A DNA stretch of 46,615 bases from positions 1-46,615 of the forward strand of contig CALHUI010000028.1 of NCBI GenBank assembly GCA_938039675.1, read 5' to 3'. Positions 8,837 to 17,820 of the stretch are shown here, in pieces. The DNA comes from an uncultured Cytophagales bacterium (lineage in GTDB: Bacteria; Bacteroidota; Bacteroidia; Cytophagales; Thermoflexibacteraceae). Position 1 is the stretch's first letter. Each line of letters starts with the position of its first letter. Both the position numbers and the translations under genes were made by a program. The notes under the pieces are model-generated. The model made no database searches. It was not told the origin of the DNA and saw only the letters and a list, made by a program, of their open reading frames with translations.

Positions 8837-9307
8837 ATGAAGTACTCTTTACTCGCCTCTGCAATCATTTTTCTGCTTGCATTGGCATCGTGCAGCGATG
8901 CAGCTTTTGAAGGAAAGCAAGATTTGCCTCAAAGCAAGTGGATTCGCAAGAACCCCGTGAGTTTTGACTTTGAAATCAGCGACCCCTTGCCTGCCTACGA
9001 AATCAGCTACGCCGTACGCTATGCCAACACATACCCCTACTACAACTTGTATGTGCAGTACGAACTGAAAGATGAGGCAGGCAATAGCCTACAAGGCAAA
9101 ATGAACCAAATCAACCTGTTTGAACCCGAAACAGGACAACCCTTGGGCAGCGGCATAGGCAACCTATACGAGCGAGAGGTTGTGCTTATCCCTTCTTATC
9201 GCTTTGCGGCAAGCGGGAAATACAAGTTGTCTATTTTTCAATACATGCGCCCCGATACACTAACCGATATTCAATCGGTGAGCGTAAAAGTTCGCCCGTT
9301 GAAATAA
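8837..9307 (+). CDS. gldH: Gliding motility lipoprotein GldH
   Basis: A 156-residue lipoprotein: a short signal peptide followed by the lipobox LASC with Cys19. Downstream, the conserved GldH features WIRKNPVSFDFEI, NTYPYYNLYVQYELKD and YEREVVLIPSYRFAASGKYK are present, and the length matches the family. GldH is required for gliding in Flavobacterium johnsoniae and belongs to the set of Gld lipoproteins associated with the gliding and T9SS machinery. It starts 7 bp after the sensor gene stop. The next gene has its own promoter. Confidence 0.9.
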   Translation: MKYSLLASAIIFLLALASCSDAAFEGKQDLPQSKWIRKNPVSFDFEISDPLPAYEISYAVRYANTYPYYNLYVQYELKDEAGNSLQGKMNQINLFEPETGQPLGSGIGNLYEREVVLIPSYRFAASGKYKLSIFQYMRPDTLTDIQSVSVKVRPLK

Positions 9308-9317
9308 TCACCTTGCT

Positions 9318-9348
9318 TTTGCCGATTCCAATAAAAATTATACCTTTG
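9318..9348 (+). promoter_or_regulatory. Promoter of the FtsB/DivIC-like gene
   Basis: TTTG at 9318-9321, a 19-bp spacer, then TACCTTTG at 9341-9348 is a near-perfect Bacteroidota promoter. The start codon at 9415 is 66 bp downstream, which supports the ATG at 9415 over upstream alternative starts. Confidence 0.7.
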
Positions 9349-9414
9349 AAAACCAATTGGTTAAATCTGCTAATTGAAGTTTTACTGAATGGCTCACCCC
9401 AAAATCGTTATGCC

Positions 9415-9711
9415 ATGAAAAACAAAATCAAGCAACTGGCAGGCAAGCTGAACAATTTCTACGTTATTTTTGCCGGGCTATTTATCCTTTGGATGGCATT
9501 TTTTGACGGCAACAATCTGTACAACCAGTATGAACAACACCGGCGCATTCGCGAACTTCGCAAAGAGCGCAATTTTTACAAAAGCAGTGTTGAACAACTG
9601 GAAAAGGAAATTGCCGAACTCAATCGCAATCCTAAGATGTTGGAAAAATTAGCCAGAGAAAAATATTTAATGAAAAAGCCTAACGAGGACATCTACATCG
9701 TTCGGGAATAA
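9415..9711 (+). CDS. FtsB/DivIC-like septum formation initiator
   Basis: A 98-residue single-pass membrane protein. A short cytoplasmic N-terminus (MKNKIKQLAGKLNN) is followed by one hydrophobic helix (FYVIFAGLFILWMAFF), then a charged coiled coil with the DGNNLYNQYEQHRRI and EKLAREKYLMKKPNEDIYIV signatures typical of FtsB/DivIC. Such proteins bridge FtsL and FtsQ/DivIB in the divisome. The ATG at 9415 sits after a good promoter; an earlier non-ATG start would overlap that promoter. Only 8 bp separate it from the transketolase half, so the two are likely one transcript. Confidence 0.87.
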   Translation: MKNKIKQLAGKLNNFYVIFAGLFILWMAFFDGNNLYNQYEQHRRIRELRKERNFYKSSVEQLEKEIAELNRNPKMLEKLAREKYLMKKPNEDIYIVRE

Positions 9712-9719
9712 CCACATTC

Positions 9720-10679
9720 ATGAAAAAGTATACATTTACCGAAAAAAAAGATACCCGTTCGGGTTTCGGTGCCGGTTTGCTGGAAGTAGGCAAACAAAAT
9801 CCAAACGTTGTGGCGCTATGCGCCGACCTGACAGGTTCGCTGAAAATGAACGATTTTCAAAAAGCCTTCCCCGAACGTTTTTTCCAAGTCGGCATTGCCG
9901 AAGCCAATATGATGGGGCTTGCCGCAGGCATGACCATCGGCGGTAAAATCCCTTACACAGGCACTTTTGCCAACTTCTCTACCGGAAGAGTGTACGACCA
10001 AATTCGCCAATCCATTGCTTACTCGGGCAAAAATGTGAAAATATGCGCCTCACATGCCGGCATAACACTTGGCGAAGATGGTGCCACACATCAAATACTA
10101 GAAGACATCGGCATGATGCGCATGTTGCCGCATATGACGGTTATCAATCCATGCGATTATAACCAGACCAAAGCCGCTACCATTGCCATTGCAGCGCACG
10201 AAGGCCCCGTGTATCTGCGTTTTGGCAGACCTGCAGTGCCTGTTTTTATGCCTGCCGACCAGCCTTTTGTAATTGGTAAAGCCATTGTGCTCAATGAGGG
10301 TGCAGATGTTTCTATTTTCTGCACCGGACACTTGGTTTGGGAGAGCATCGTAGCAGGAGAGATATTGGCTGAACAAGGAATTGATGCCGAAATTATCAAT
10401 ATTCACACCATCAAGCCATTAGACGAAGCGGCTGTTCTCAGTTCCGTGTTGAAAACTCGTTGTGCCGTAACAGCCGAAGAACACCAGATTCACGGCGGTC
10501 TGGGTGATGCCGTTGCTCAGGTGCTGGTGCGCAACTTGCCCGCCCCTGTGGAAATGGTAGCCGTTCGCGACCGATTTGGCGAAAGCGGTACACCTGACCA
10601 ACTGATGGCCAAATATGGTTTGAAAGCTCAAAACATTGTGGATGCAGCCAAAGCTGCCATGCGTCGCAAGGCAAAATAA
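9720..10679 (+). CDS. Transketolase, C-terminal subunit (split form)
   Basis: A 319-residue protein equal to the C-terminal half of transketolase: the pyrimidine-binding domain (FFQVGIAEANMMGLAAGMTI, with the conserved Glu that activates thiamine diphosphate) and the C-terminal transketolase domain (VSIFCTGHLVWESIVAGEIL, TAEEHQIHGGLGDAVAQVL). The PP-binding N-terminal half is absent from the window. Split transketolases work as paired subunits in pentose-phosphate and aromatic precursor metabolism, so a partner gene should exist elsewhere. A DXS-like enzyme is less likely because the fused N-terminal region is missing. Confidence 0.9.
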   Translation: MKKYTFTEKKDTRSGFGAGLLEVGKQNPNVVALCADLTGSLKMNDFQKAFPERFFQVGIAEANMMGLAAGMTIGGKIPYTGTFANFSTGRVYDQIRQSIAYSGKNVKICASHAGITLGEDGATHQILEDIGMMRMLPHMTVINPCDYNQTKAATIAIAAHEGPVYLRFGRPAVPVFMPADQPFVIGKAIVLNEGADVSIFCTGHLVWESIVAGEILAEQGIDAEIINIHTIKPLDEAAVLSSVLKTRCAVTAEEHQIHGGLGDAVAQVLVRNLPAPVEMVAVRDRFGESGTPDQLMAKYGLKAQNIVDAAKAAMRRKAK

Positions 10680-10794
10680 CCTCGCGGTTGTCCTATGGAA
10701 AAAACTGACTTTGGCATGAACTAAGACAGGGTTTTTTATTTTACGCCGCAACCAAACAAGACACCTCCCTGCCTGCTTTCACACGCATTGGGTA

Positions 10795-11655
10795 TTAATT
10801 GGGCAGTTGGTCTAAGGGAGTTTGCGGCAAGTTATTGGCAGGCAGCGAAGAGGTTTTTTCGTCCAACAACTCCGCCTCTTGGTTGCGCTTTTCGGTAATA
10901 GCCACCACCCAGATGCTGATTTCATACAGCAACATCAATGGCATTGAAATCAGTATTTGGCTGATGACATCGGGCGGAGTAATAATGGCAGAAATAACTA
11001 ACACAACCACAATAGCATGGCGGCGGTATTCGCGCATAAAGGCAGGCGAAAGTAAGCCGACTTTGGCAAGGAAAAACGCCACCATCGGCAATTGAAACAT
11101 CAGCCCTGTTGCTAGTACCAGCGTTGTCAGCGTGGAAATGTAGGAAACAATGTCAAACTCGTTGGAAATAGACGGGTCTAACTGATAGTTTGCCAAAAAC
11201 TGAATGGACAGCGGCGATATGACATAATAGCCGAACAAAATGCCCAAGATGAACAACAGCGACACAAAGAACGTAGCTCCGCGGGCTGCTTTTTGTTCAT
11301 TGGGGTACAGCCCGGGTTTGATGAACCGCCAAATTTCCCAAAAAGCATACGGAAATGCGCAGATAATGCCAATGACCAACGAAGAAAGCATGTGCATCGT
11401 GAACTGCCCCGTCATCAAGCGACTTTGCAACTTGAAGTTGATTTTGTCAATACAAGTAACCTCCGATAAGGCACAAAGCATCCGATACGTCCAAAAATCT
11501 ACTTTGGAAGGCCCCAAAATGAGCGTTCCATAAACAAAATCTTTGGATAAAAAGGCAATTACCGAAAAAACTGCCACCGAGGCAACTGCGCGGATTAAGT
11601 GCCAGCGCAGTTCCTCCAAGTGGTCTATAAACGACATTTCTTTTTCCTGTGTCAT
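10795..11655 (-). CDS. tatC: Sec-independent protein translocase TatC
   Basis: A 286-residue inner-membrane protein with six hydrophobic segments. The N-terminal signature EMSFIDHLEELRWHLIRAVA matches the twin-arginine signal recognition region of TatC. The conserved loops FPYAFWEIWRFIKPGLYPNE and ISAIITPPDVISQILISMP are also present. Compared with E. coli TatC there is an extra loop between segments 1 and 2 (SKVDFWTYRMLCALSEVTCI) and a longer polar C-terminal tail. Its ATG overlaps the ileS stop by 4 bp (ATGA), so it is translationally coupled to ileS. No tatA gene is in the window. Confidence 0.95.
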   Translation of the reverse strand: MTQEKEMSFIDHLEELRWHLIRAVASVAVFSVIAFLSKDFVYGTLILGPSKVDFWTYRMLCALSEVTCIDKINFKLQSRLMTGQFTMHMLSSLVIGIICAFPYAFWEIWRFIKPGLYPNEQKAARGATFFVSLLFILGILFGYYVISPLSIQFLANYQLDPSISNEFDIVSYISTLTTLVLATGLMFQLPMVAFFLAKVGLLSPAFMREYRRHAIVVVLVISAIITPPDVISQILISMPLMLLYEISIWVVAITEKRNQEAELLDEKTSSLPANNLPQTPLDQLPN

Positions 11656-14600
11656 GCTTTGGCTATGCGGATAGGCACCATGAACTCGTCAATTTCGTAG
11701 GCTTCCGTACCGTTCAGGTCATTGCTGATGTTTAGTGCAACGGCCTGTGTTTCCGTCTGAATATAGTCGGCAAAGTCTTTGGCGGCATCGGCTACGAGTG
11801 CTTCGCCCGCAGCAATAGCAATGCTGATTTTGTCCTGTACTTCAAAGTTCAGGTCTTTGCGCAGGTTCTGGATGCGGTTTACCAAGTCGCGGGCAATACC
11901 TTCCTTGCGCAGTTCGGGCGTTACGGTAATGTCCAGCGCAACGGTGATGCCTTCGTCGGTAGCCGATGCCCAGCCCGGGATGTCAAAGGCTTCAATCAGC
12001 ACGTCTTCCAATGCCAGCGTCAGGTTGCCGCCGTCGGCTGCCACGCTCATTTGTCCTGCTTTTTGGAAAGCGATAATATCGGCAGTTTGCATTTGCCCCA
12101 GATGCGCCTGAATGGCTTTCATCTGTTTACCAAGTCCCTTTTGTGCCAGCACGGGGAAATTCGGCTTGATTTTCTTCGTTACCAGACCTTCGGTATCGCC
12201 GATGAATTCAATGTTCTTCACATTGGTTTCGCTCATAATCAGGTCGCTGACTTCGCGCACATAGTTTTGGAAAGTTTCGCTCAACGCAGGAATCATCATT
12301 TTTTGCAGTGGCAGGCGCACGCGCAGTTTCTTGTCCTTGCGGATAGAATGCACCAATGAGCAAATGGTTTGTGCCAAGTGCATTTTTTCTTCCAGTGCGA
12401 TATTGCTTTCTGCCTCGTTGAAAGTTGGGTAATATGCCAAATGCACCGACTCGGCGTTTTCTTTGCCCGTAATGTTGTTCAAGTCGCGAAACAGCATATC
12501 CGTGTAGAACGGTGCAATCGGCGAAGCCAGCTTGGCAACTGTTACCAAACAAGTGTACAGCGTCTGATAGGCGGCCAGTTTATCGGTATTATACTCGCCT
12601 TTCCAGAAACGCTTGCGGTTCAGGCGCACGTACCAGTTGCTCAAATCGTCATTGACGAAGTTGAGAATGGCGCGTGCGGCGCGGGTGGGGTCGTAGTCGG
12701 CATAAGCCTCATCGGTTTCTTTGATGATGGCGTTCAGACGCGACAGAATCCAGCGGTCGCTTTCGGTGCGTTCTGCCAGCGGTACATCGGCTTCCTGATA
12801 GCGGAATCCGTCCAAGTTGGCATACAGCGCAAAGAAGTTGTAGGTGTTTTGCAGTGTTCCGAAAAATTTGCGCTGCATCTCTGCCAGCCCGTCCAAACTG
12901 AATTTGAGGTTTTCCCAAGGTGCAGCGTTGGCAATCATATACCAGCGCACAGCATCGGGGCCGTATTTTTCTACCGTCTCAAACGGATTGATAACGTTGC
13001 CCAAACGCTTGCTCATTTTATTGCCGTTGGCATCCAGCACAAGCCCTGTGGAAACGACGTTTTTAAAGGCAATGCTATCAAAAACCAGCCCTGCAATAGT
13101 ATGCAGGGTAAAGAACCAGCCACGTGTTTGGTCAACACCCTCAGAAATGAAGTCTGCAGGAAAGGTTTTATGTTGGTCAATCAAATTGGCATTCTCAAAA
13201 GGATAATGCCATTGCGCATAAGGCATCGCACCGCTGTCGAACCAAACGTCTATCAGGTCGGGTTCGCGCTTCATAGGTTTGCCCGAAGCAGAAACCAGTA
13301 TTACCTCATCCACATAGGGGCGGTGCAAATCAGCTAATGAAGTCGGCTGTTGCAAGCCTAATTTTTCGTTTGCTTTGGCAATTTCGGCGGCCATTTCTTC
13401 GGTAGAACCGATGCAGATTTCCTCTGTGCCGTCTTCGGTGCGCCAGATAGGCAGCGGTGTTCCCCAGTAGCGGCTGCGGCTCAAATTCCAGTCCACCAGA
13501 TTTTCCAACCAGTTGCCGAATCGTCCCGTGCCAGTGCTTTCGGGCTTCCAGTTGATGGTTTTGTTGAGGGCAACCAAGCGGTCTTTCAACGCCGTTGTGC
13601 GGATAAACCAACTTTCCATCGGGTAGTACAATACAGGCTTATCCGTACGCCAGCAGTGCGGGTAGGTGTGCTCGTATTTTTCTACTTTGAACGCCTTGTT
13701 TTGCTCTTTAAGAATGATGGAAATAATGACATCGGTTGATTTGTAGTCGGGGTGCGACTCGTCCTCACCGGTGTAGTTTTTCACGTAGAAATCATCCGCG
13801 CCAAGCGGCTTATGGGTTTTGATGCCATATTGCTGCGTCAGCTCGGCCAGATGTGTGCCGATTTGGCGAACGAACTTGCCTTTTTTGTCCACCGTGGGTT
13901 GATAGTGTCCGTGTTCGTCGGCTACCAGCAGCGCAGGTACGTTATTTTGCTTGCCCAAACGCGCATCATCTGCACCGAAAGTGGGCGAAATATGCACAAT
14001 GCCGGAACCTTCTTCGGTAGTTACAAAGTCGCCCGCATATACTTTGAAAGCATTTTGCAGGTTTTCGTGCGGCTGAACAAAGGGCAGCAATTGCTCGTAT
14101 TGCAACCCTATCAACTCTTCGCCCCTAAACTCTTCAGTAATTACGTACGGAATTTTACCGCTGTGTTTGCCTTCCACGAAATCGTTGCGGTTGATGTAGT
14201 TGCCGCCCAGTACGTAGCCCATGCGCTCTTTGGCGAAGATAATATTAACAGGCTGTTTGGTGTATTGGTTGTGGGTCTTCACTTTTACATAAGTGATGTC
14301 CTTACCCACAGCAAGCGCGGTATTGGATGGCAGCGTCCATGGCGTGGTTGTCCATGCCAGCAGGTAATCGTTGTCAGAACCTTTCACCTTGAACTGCGCG
14401 ATAACCGACGTATCTTTTACGTTCTTGTAGGTGCCGGGCTGATTGAGTTCGTGCGAACTCAAACCCGTACCCGCCGCAGGTGAGAAGGGCTGAATGGTGT
14501 AGCCTTTATACAGCAGGTCTTTGGCGTGCAGTTGTTTGAGCAACCACCAGCAAGACTCAATGTAGTTGTTGTCAAACGTGATGTAGGGATTTTCCAAGTC

Positions 14601-15035
14601 CACCCAAAAGCCGATGCGCTCGGTCAGGTCGTCCCATTGGGCTTTGTATTTCATCACCGCCTCGCGGCACTTTTGGTTGTAGTCCGCAATGCTTATTTTC
14701 TTGCCAATGTCTTCCTTGGTGATGCCCAACTCCTTTTCCACCTGCAATTCCACGGGCAGCCCGTGTGTATCCCATCCGCCTTTGCGTTCCACTCGGAAGC
14801 CTTTCAGGGTTTTGTAGCGGCAGAAAATGTCTTTGATGGTACGCGCCATCACGTGGTGAATGCCGGGCGTTCCGTTGGCAGAAGGCGGCCCTTCGTAGAA
14901 GACAAACGGGCGGTCAGCCGGACGCGATTCAACAGATTTTTGAAAAACGGCATTTGCCTTCCAATAAGCAAGAATTTGCTCACCGGCTTGCTTGCCAAGC
15001 TCGGTTACAGACTGTTTATATTCGTTGTATTTCAT
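11652..15035 (-). CDS. ileS: Isoleucyl-tRNA synthetase, type 2, with GXHH signature
   Basis: A class I synthetase of 1127 residues that charges tRNA-Ile. The catalytic HIGH-type motif reads G58-I-H-H61 in SANGTPGIHHVMARTIKDIF, and the KMSKR loop begins near residue 673 (NGNKMSKRLGNV). The editing CP1 domain lies between (TTTPWTLPSNTALAVG, DDARLGKQ region). The anticodon-binding and C-terminal domains are long, and no C-terminal zinc Cys cluster is seen. Length and sequence style match the eukaryote-like type 2 enzymes. The ATG at 15035 (MKYNEYKQ) is chosen because a promoter box at 15074-15081 lies upstream; the frame stays open to 15167, but that extension has no family similarity I recognise. 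Confidence 0.95.
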   Translation of the reverse strand: MKYNEYKQSVTELGKQAGEQILAYWKANAVFQKSVESRPADRPFVFYEGPPSANGTPGIHHVMARTIKDIFCRYKTLKGFRVERKGGWDTHGLPVELQVEKELGITKEDIGKKISIADYNQKCREAVMKYKAQWDDLTERIGFWVDLENPYITFDNNYIESCWWLLKQLHAKDLLYKGYTIQPFSPAAGTGLSSHELNQPGTYKNVKDTSVIAQFKVKGSDNDYLLAWTTTPWTLPSNTALAVGKDITYVKVKTHNQYTKQPVNIIFAKERMGYVLGGNYINRNDFVEGKHSGKIPYVITEEFRGEELIGLQYEQLLPFVQPHENLQNAFKVYAGDFVTTEEGSGIVHISPTFGADDARLGKQNNVPALLVADEHGHYQPTVDKKGKFVRQIGTHLAELTQQYGIKTHKPLGADDFYVKNYTGEDESHPDYKSTDVIISIILKEQNKAFKVEKYEHTYPHCWRTDKPVLYYPMESWFIRTTALKDRLVALNKTINWKPESTGTGRFGNWLENLVDWNLSRSRYWGTPLPIWRTEDGTEEICIGSTEEMAAEIAKANEKLGLQQPTSLADLHRPYVDEVILVSASGKPMKREPDLIDVWFDSGAMPYAQWHYPFENANLIDQHKTFPADFISEGVDQTRGWFFTLHTIAGLVFDSIAFKNVVSTGLVLDANGNKMSKRLGNVINPFETVEKYGPDAVRWYMIANAAPWENLKFSLDGLAEMQRKFFGTLQNTYNFFALYANLDGFRYQEADVPLAERTESDRWILSRLNAIIKETDEAYADYDPTRAARAILNFVNDDLSNWYVRLNRKRFWKGEYNTDKLAAYQTLYTCLVTVAKLASPIAPFYTDMLFRDLNNITGKENAESVHLAYYPTFNEAESNIALEEKMHLAQTICSLVHSIRKDKKLRVRLPLQKMMIPALSETFQNYVREVSDLIMSETNVKNIEFIGDTEGLVTKKIKPNFPVLAQKGLGKQMKAIQAHLGQMQTADIIAFQKAGQMSVAADGGNLTLALEDVLIEAFDIPGWASATDEGITVALDITVTPELRKEGIARDLVNRIQNLRKDLNFEVQDKISIAIAAGEALVADAAKDFADYIQTETQAVALNISNDLNGTEAYEIDEFMVPIRIAKA

Positions 15036-15343
15036 AGAAACCTTGTTCCGCACGCCTGCAAAAAGCGCAAGAGCAAAGTTAGGTTTTTTCGTTTGAACTT
15101 GAATTTTTAATGTGCCAATCCTGTCGGGTGATGCAACAAACAAAGTTCCATTTGGGCTGTTCGCCAAATTAGGTTACTTCCTGCCCACCGACTTTGACTG
15201 CGCCCAAGCGGCTGTCAGTTGTTTTGTCATGAATCGGCTAATCGTAAGTCGTATCAAATACGGTGCACAAGCGCAGCATTAGACCGGGCTACAAAGCCGC
15301 AATAGGAATGAGCCATCGGCAAATTTAGAAAGTACTTACCAAA
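15036..15343. other. Non-coding gap between ileS and the broken aminotransferase
   Basis: Contains the ileS promoter near 15074. On the plus strand a short stretch at about 15178-15210 translates as FLPTDFDCAQ, faintly like the GFPDFDC element of the N-terminus of methionine-type aminotransferases, followed by stops. It may be the degraded front of the aminotransferase fragment; this is a guess from a few residues. Nothing else recognised. Confidence 0.3.
15074..15081 (-). promoter_or_regulatory. Probable ileS promoter -7 box
   Basis: On the minus strand the bases read TAACTTTG, matching TAnnTTTG, 38 bp before the ileS ATG. No clear TTG element is seen at the expected upstream distance. Confidence 0.45.
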
Positions 15344-16102
15344 GAACTTAACGGCGGCAGGGTTGTGCCCGTAGCACTTCCTGCTCCCGATTTTCACATC
15401 AACAGAGAAGCACTGGCGGCAGCCATTTCACCTCGCACACGTGCCCTCATCATCAATACGCCGCACAACCCCACAGGTGCAGTGATGAGCGCAGAAGATA
15501 TGCGGTGGTTGGAAAATCTGCTGGCAAGTACTGATATTTTCCTCATCAGCGATGAGGTTTATGAACACATCATCTTTTCGGGTACACACGAAAGCGCCCT
15601 TAAATATCCGCGCTTGGCCGAGCAGAGTTTTGTTATTTCCTCTTTCGGAAAAACTTTTCACGTAACGGGTTGGAAAGTAGGTTATGCCGTAGCGCCTGCA
15701 TCACTGATGCGCGAGTTTAGAAAAGTGCATCAGTTCCTCACTTTCAGCACGGCAACTCCACTGCAATATGCTATTGCCGACTATCTGAAACAACCGGAAA
15801 AGTATTTGCACGTGCCTGCGTTTTATCATAAAAAACGCGATAAGTTTTGCGCATTGATGCAGGAAACCCGCTTCCGATTAACTGCCTCGGAAGGCACTTA
15901 TTTTCAATTGGCCGACTACTCCGCCATATCGGATGAAGCGGATACGGACTTTGCCGTTCGCCTGACTAAGGAAGTCGGCGTAGCAACTGTTCCGGTTTCT
16001 GTATTCTACGGGCAGCCCAAACAAGAACACCTGCTGCGCTTTTGTTTTGCCAAAACCGACCAAACCTTGGAAAGGGCGGTGGAAAGACTGGCTAAATTGT
16101 AA
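15344..16102 (+). pseudogene. Aminotransferase class I/II, N-terminally truncated (methionine aminotransferase-like)
   Basis: Homology begins abruptly at ELNGGRVVPVALPAPDF (15344) and runs to the normal C-terminus. Preserved elements are INTPHNPTGAVMS, FLISDEVYEHIIF, the PLP lysine in SSFGKTFHVTGWKVGYA, and RFCFAKTD containing the substrate-binding Arg. Around 130 N-terminal residues normal for this fold-type I family, including the substrate arm and cofactor-stacking segment, are missing. An in-frame TAG at 15326 closes the frame upstream. A GTG at 15365 could start a product of about 245 residues, but it should not form a complete active site. It converges on the likewise truncated cutC across a 46-bp gap, consistent with a local deletion history. 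Confidence 0.75.
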
Positions 16103-16148
16103 CCAATAACTGCTTCATCCGGCTAACCGTAGCCTCATCGGCCGTTGC

Positions 16149-16592
16149 TCAATGCACAATATTTTGCGCATTGGCAGCAGGGTGCGCCTGATACAGATGT
16201 ACAAGCGGGCTTTGCTGCGTTATTTTGGCGGAAAAGTGATATTCGGTGGCATTGGTCGCAGCAATCAGTACGGCGTTTTTAACAGGGCAAAGTTCGCCTT
16301 GCGAGTTGATTACACCCGTTACAATACCGTCTGCACCTGCTGCTTTAGCATCTGCCACTTCCTGCAACATCATGGCAAACTCTTCATCGGAACAAGTAAA
16401 ATCGCCGCCACGGGGGCGAATCATCACATATATCGGGATATTGACTGCCTTTTTTGCAGCTATAATAAAAGCCGATGAATGGGTCAATCCTCCATCGGCC
16501 AATGAGGCGCAGAGTTCTAATCGGTCGGCATCGCCACGGGCAGCGGCCACAACTCCCTGCAAATTATCCACACAGACTTCTAACAGCTGCAT
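16149..16592 (-). pseudogene. cutC: CutC-like protein, C-terminally truncated
   Basis: The first 120 or so residues are good CutC: MQLLEVCVDNLQGVVAAARG, DADRLELCASLADGGLT, IPIYVMIRPRGGDFTCSDEE, ADGIVTGVINSQGELC. Full CutC is a TIM barrel of about 240 residues, and here similarity stops near TEYHFSA, where a FHRAFD-like motif is expected. An unrelated tail of about 20 residues and a TGA follow, so roughly half of the barrel is lost. CutC was named for copper homeostasis, but its biochemical role is unsettled. It begins 2 bp after the upstream lipoprotein gene, so it is still in a transcribed unit. I treat it as a broken gene. Confidence 0.75.
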
Positions 16593-16594
16593 GA

Positions 16595-17155
16595 TTACTG
16601 CACACAGTCGCTACCATTCCAGCGTGGACGGTTAGAGGGGCACGGCTGAGGAAAGTCATACAGCCAGCGGCGCGCGCGGGGTGTACCAGGGTTAGTTGCC
16701 AATGCAAATTGCAACTTGTTGATTTTCTGCTTGTTGGTATCAAAACCGATAAATTGTCCATGAACAGTAGATGCCGGATTGGTTTCACCGGGCATAGTTA
16801 TACCGATAACACTCTCATTACCCCCAACCGATTGCTGGTCAATAGAAAGTTCTACTGCATTGCTGCCAATCCGCCCGAACTTAACGGTATAACTGATAGT
16901 GCGGGGCTGACCGCCTTCCAAAAAAGTTTCTTCAAAAATCACCTGATTGTTTACGGGTGCCTTGCGCACTACTACCTGTGTATAGCGTGAAAAGTCTTGG
17001 TCAGTAGTGCTTTTGAAACCTACAAAAGGGCTGTTGTCCACCATAATTTGTGCAAAATCGGGAGGAGGCAATTGCACAACATTTTCTTTACAGGCATTAT
17101 TGAGTAACCCGACCCATACTAAACCTAAAACAGTGAAAACTTTTTTCGCAGTCAT
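16595..17155 (-). CDS. Putative lipoprotein of unknown function
   Basis: A 186-residue protein with a signal peptide and a lipobox-like LNNAC, Cys22. The mature part looks beta-rich: FEETFLEGGQPRTISYTVKF, NAVELSIDQQSVGG, TVHGQFIGFD. It ends with a Cys-containing tail (PQPCPSNRPRWNGSDCVQ), whose two Cys could form a disulfide. I do not recognise a family. The start is ATG at 17155. It is followed after 2 bp by the truncated cutC gene. Surface or periplasmic location is inferred from the lipobox. Confidence 0.7.
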   Translation of the reverse strand: MTAKKVFTVLGLVWVGLLNNACKENVVQLPPPDFAQIMVDNSPFVGFKSTTDQDFSRYTQVVVRKAPVNNQVIFEETFLEGGQPRTISYTVKFGRIGSNAVELSIDQQSVGGNESVIGITMPGETNPASTVHGQFIGFDTNKQKINKLQFALATNPGTPRARRWLYDFPQPCPSNRPRWNGSDCVQ

Positions 17156-17205
17156 TCCGATTTAAATATTTAGTGTTATAAATTTATTATGCAAAGAAAT
17201 TCGTC

Positions 17206-17820
17206 TTAGACGGTTTCTATCATAAAATCAACGTAGTGTAACGATTGGAGTGCCGCCTCAAAAACAGGCAGTTCACTGAGCTTCACCCGAAAGCTAAGGT
17301 GCTGAATTTCAGGATTAGTAGTGTTTTCCTCCAATAGCGGCTGTTGTTTTTGCTTTTTGGCAATGGTCATTACTTCGTTTAGGTGTGCAAAAGGCACTTT
17401 AACGGTAACTTTTGCAGTCAAATAAAGCTCTTTCAATACTGCCTCATTCAATACGCCCGCTGCTGCAGTTTTATATGCCTGCACAAGTCCCGCTGCTCCT
17501 AATTTCGTGCCACCATAGTAGCGCACCACTACAACCAACGTATTTTGAACCCCCTTTGCCCTAATTTGGTTCTGAATGGGCAAACCTGCTGTCCCCGAAG
17601 GCTCACCATCATCGCTTTGGCGGGTAGTTGTCTTCGGATAGCCTACTGTATAAGCATAACAATAATGCGTAGCATCGTAATATTTTTTGCGCAGTTCCAT
17701 CAATTTTTGTTTGGCTTCATCTTCCGACACAACGGGAAAAGCATAGGCAAGAAATCTGCTACCTTTTTCTTTCAACTGAAATTCGGCAGCGCTTTGCAAA
17801 ACGTAATACGTATCGTTCAT
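17206..17820 (-). CDS. YigZ/IMPACT family protein
   Basis: About 204 residues. The N-terminal UPF0029/IMPACT domain contains the family motifs GSRFLAYAFPV, YYDATHYCYAYTVG, SDDGEPSGTAGLPI and VVVVRYYGGTKLGAAGLVQAY. A small C-terminal domain (DUF1949-like) follows from about residue 135. The family includes E. coli YigZ and eukaryotic IMPACT, a translation stress regulator; the bacterial role is unknown. The ATG at 17820 lies within the upstream lipoprotein stop codon (ATGA overlap), so the two are coupled; the frame is open ten codons further but without a better start. Confidence 0.9.
   Translation of the reverse strand: MNDTYYVLQSAAEFQLKEKGSRFLAYAFPVVSEDEAKQKLMELRKKYYDATHYCYAYTVGYPKTTTRQSDDGEPSGTAGLPIQNQIRAKGVQNTLVVVVRYYGGTKLGAAGLVQAYKTAAAGVLNEAVLKELYLTAKVTVKVPFAHLNEVMTIAKKQKQQPLLEENTTNPEIQHLSFRVKLSELPVFEAALQSLHYVDFMIETV

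Noticed and set aside
12369..13337. 322-codon plus-strand frame across ileS
   Set aside because: It is antisense to a fully conserved synthetase and encodes no recognisable family; a shadow of codon bias.
15036..15167. 44-residue N-terminal extension of IleRS
   Set aside because: No family similarity, and a promoter box lies within it at 15074-15081.
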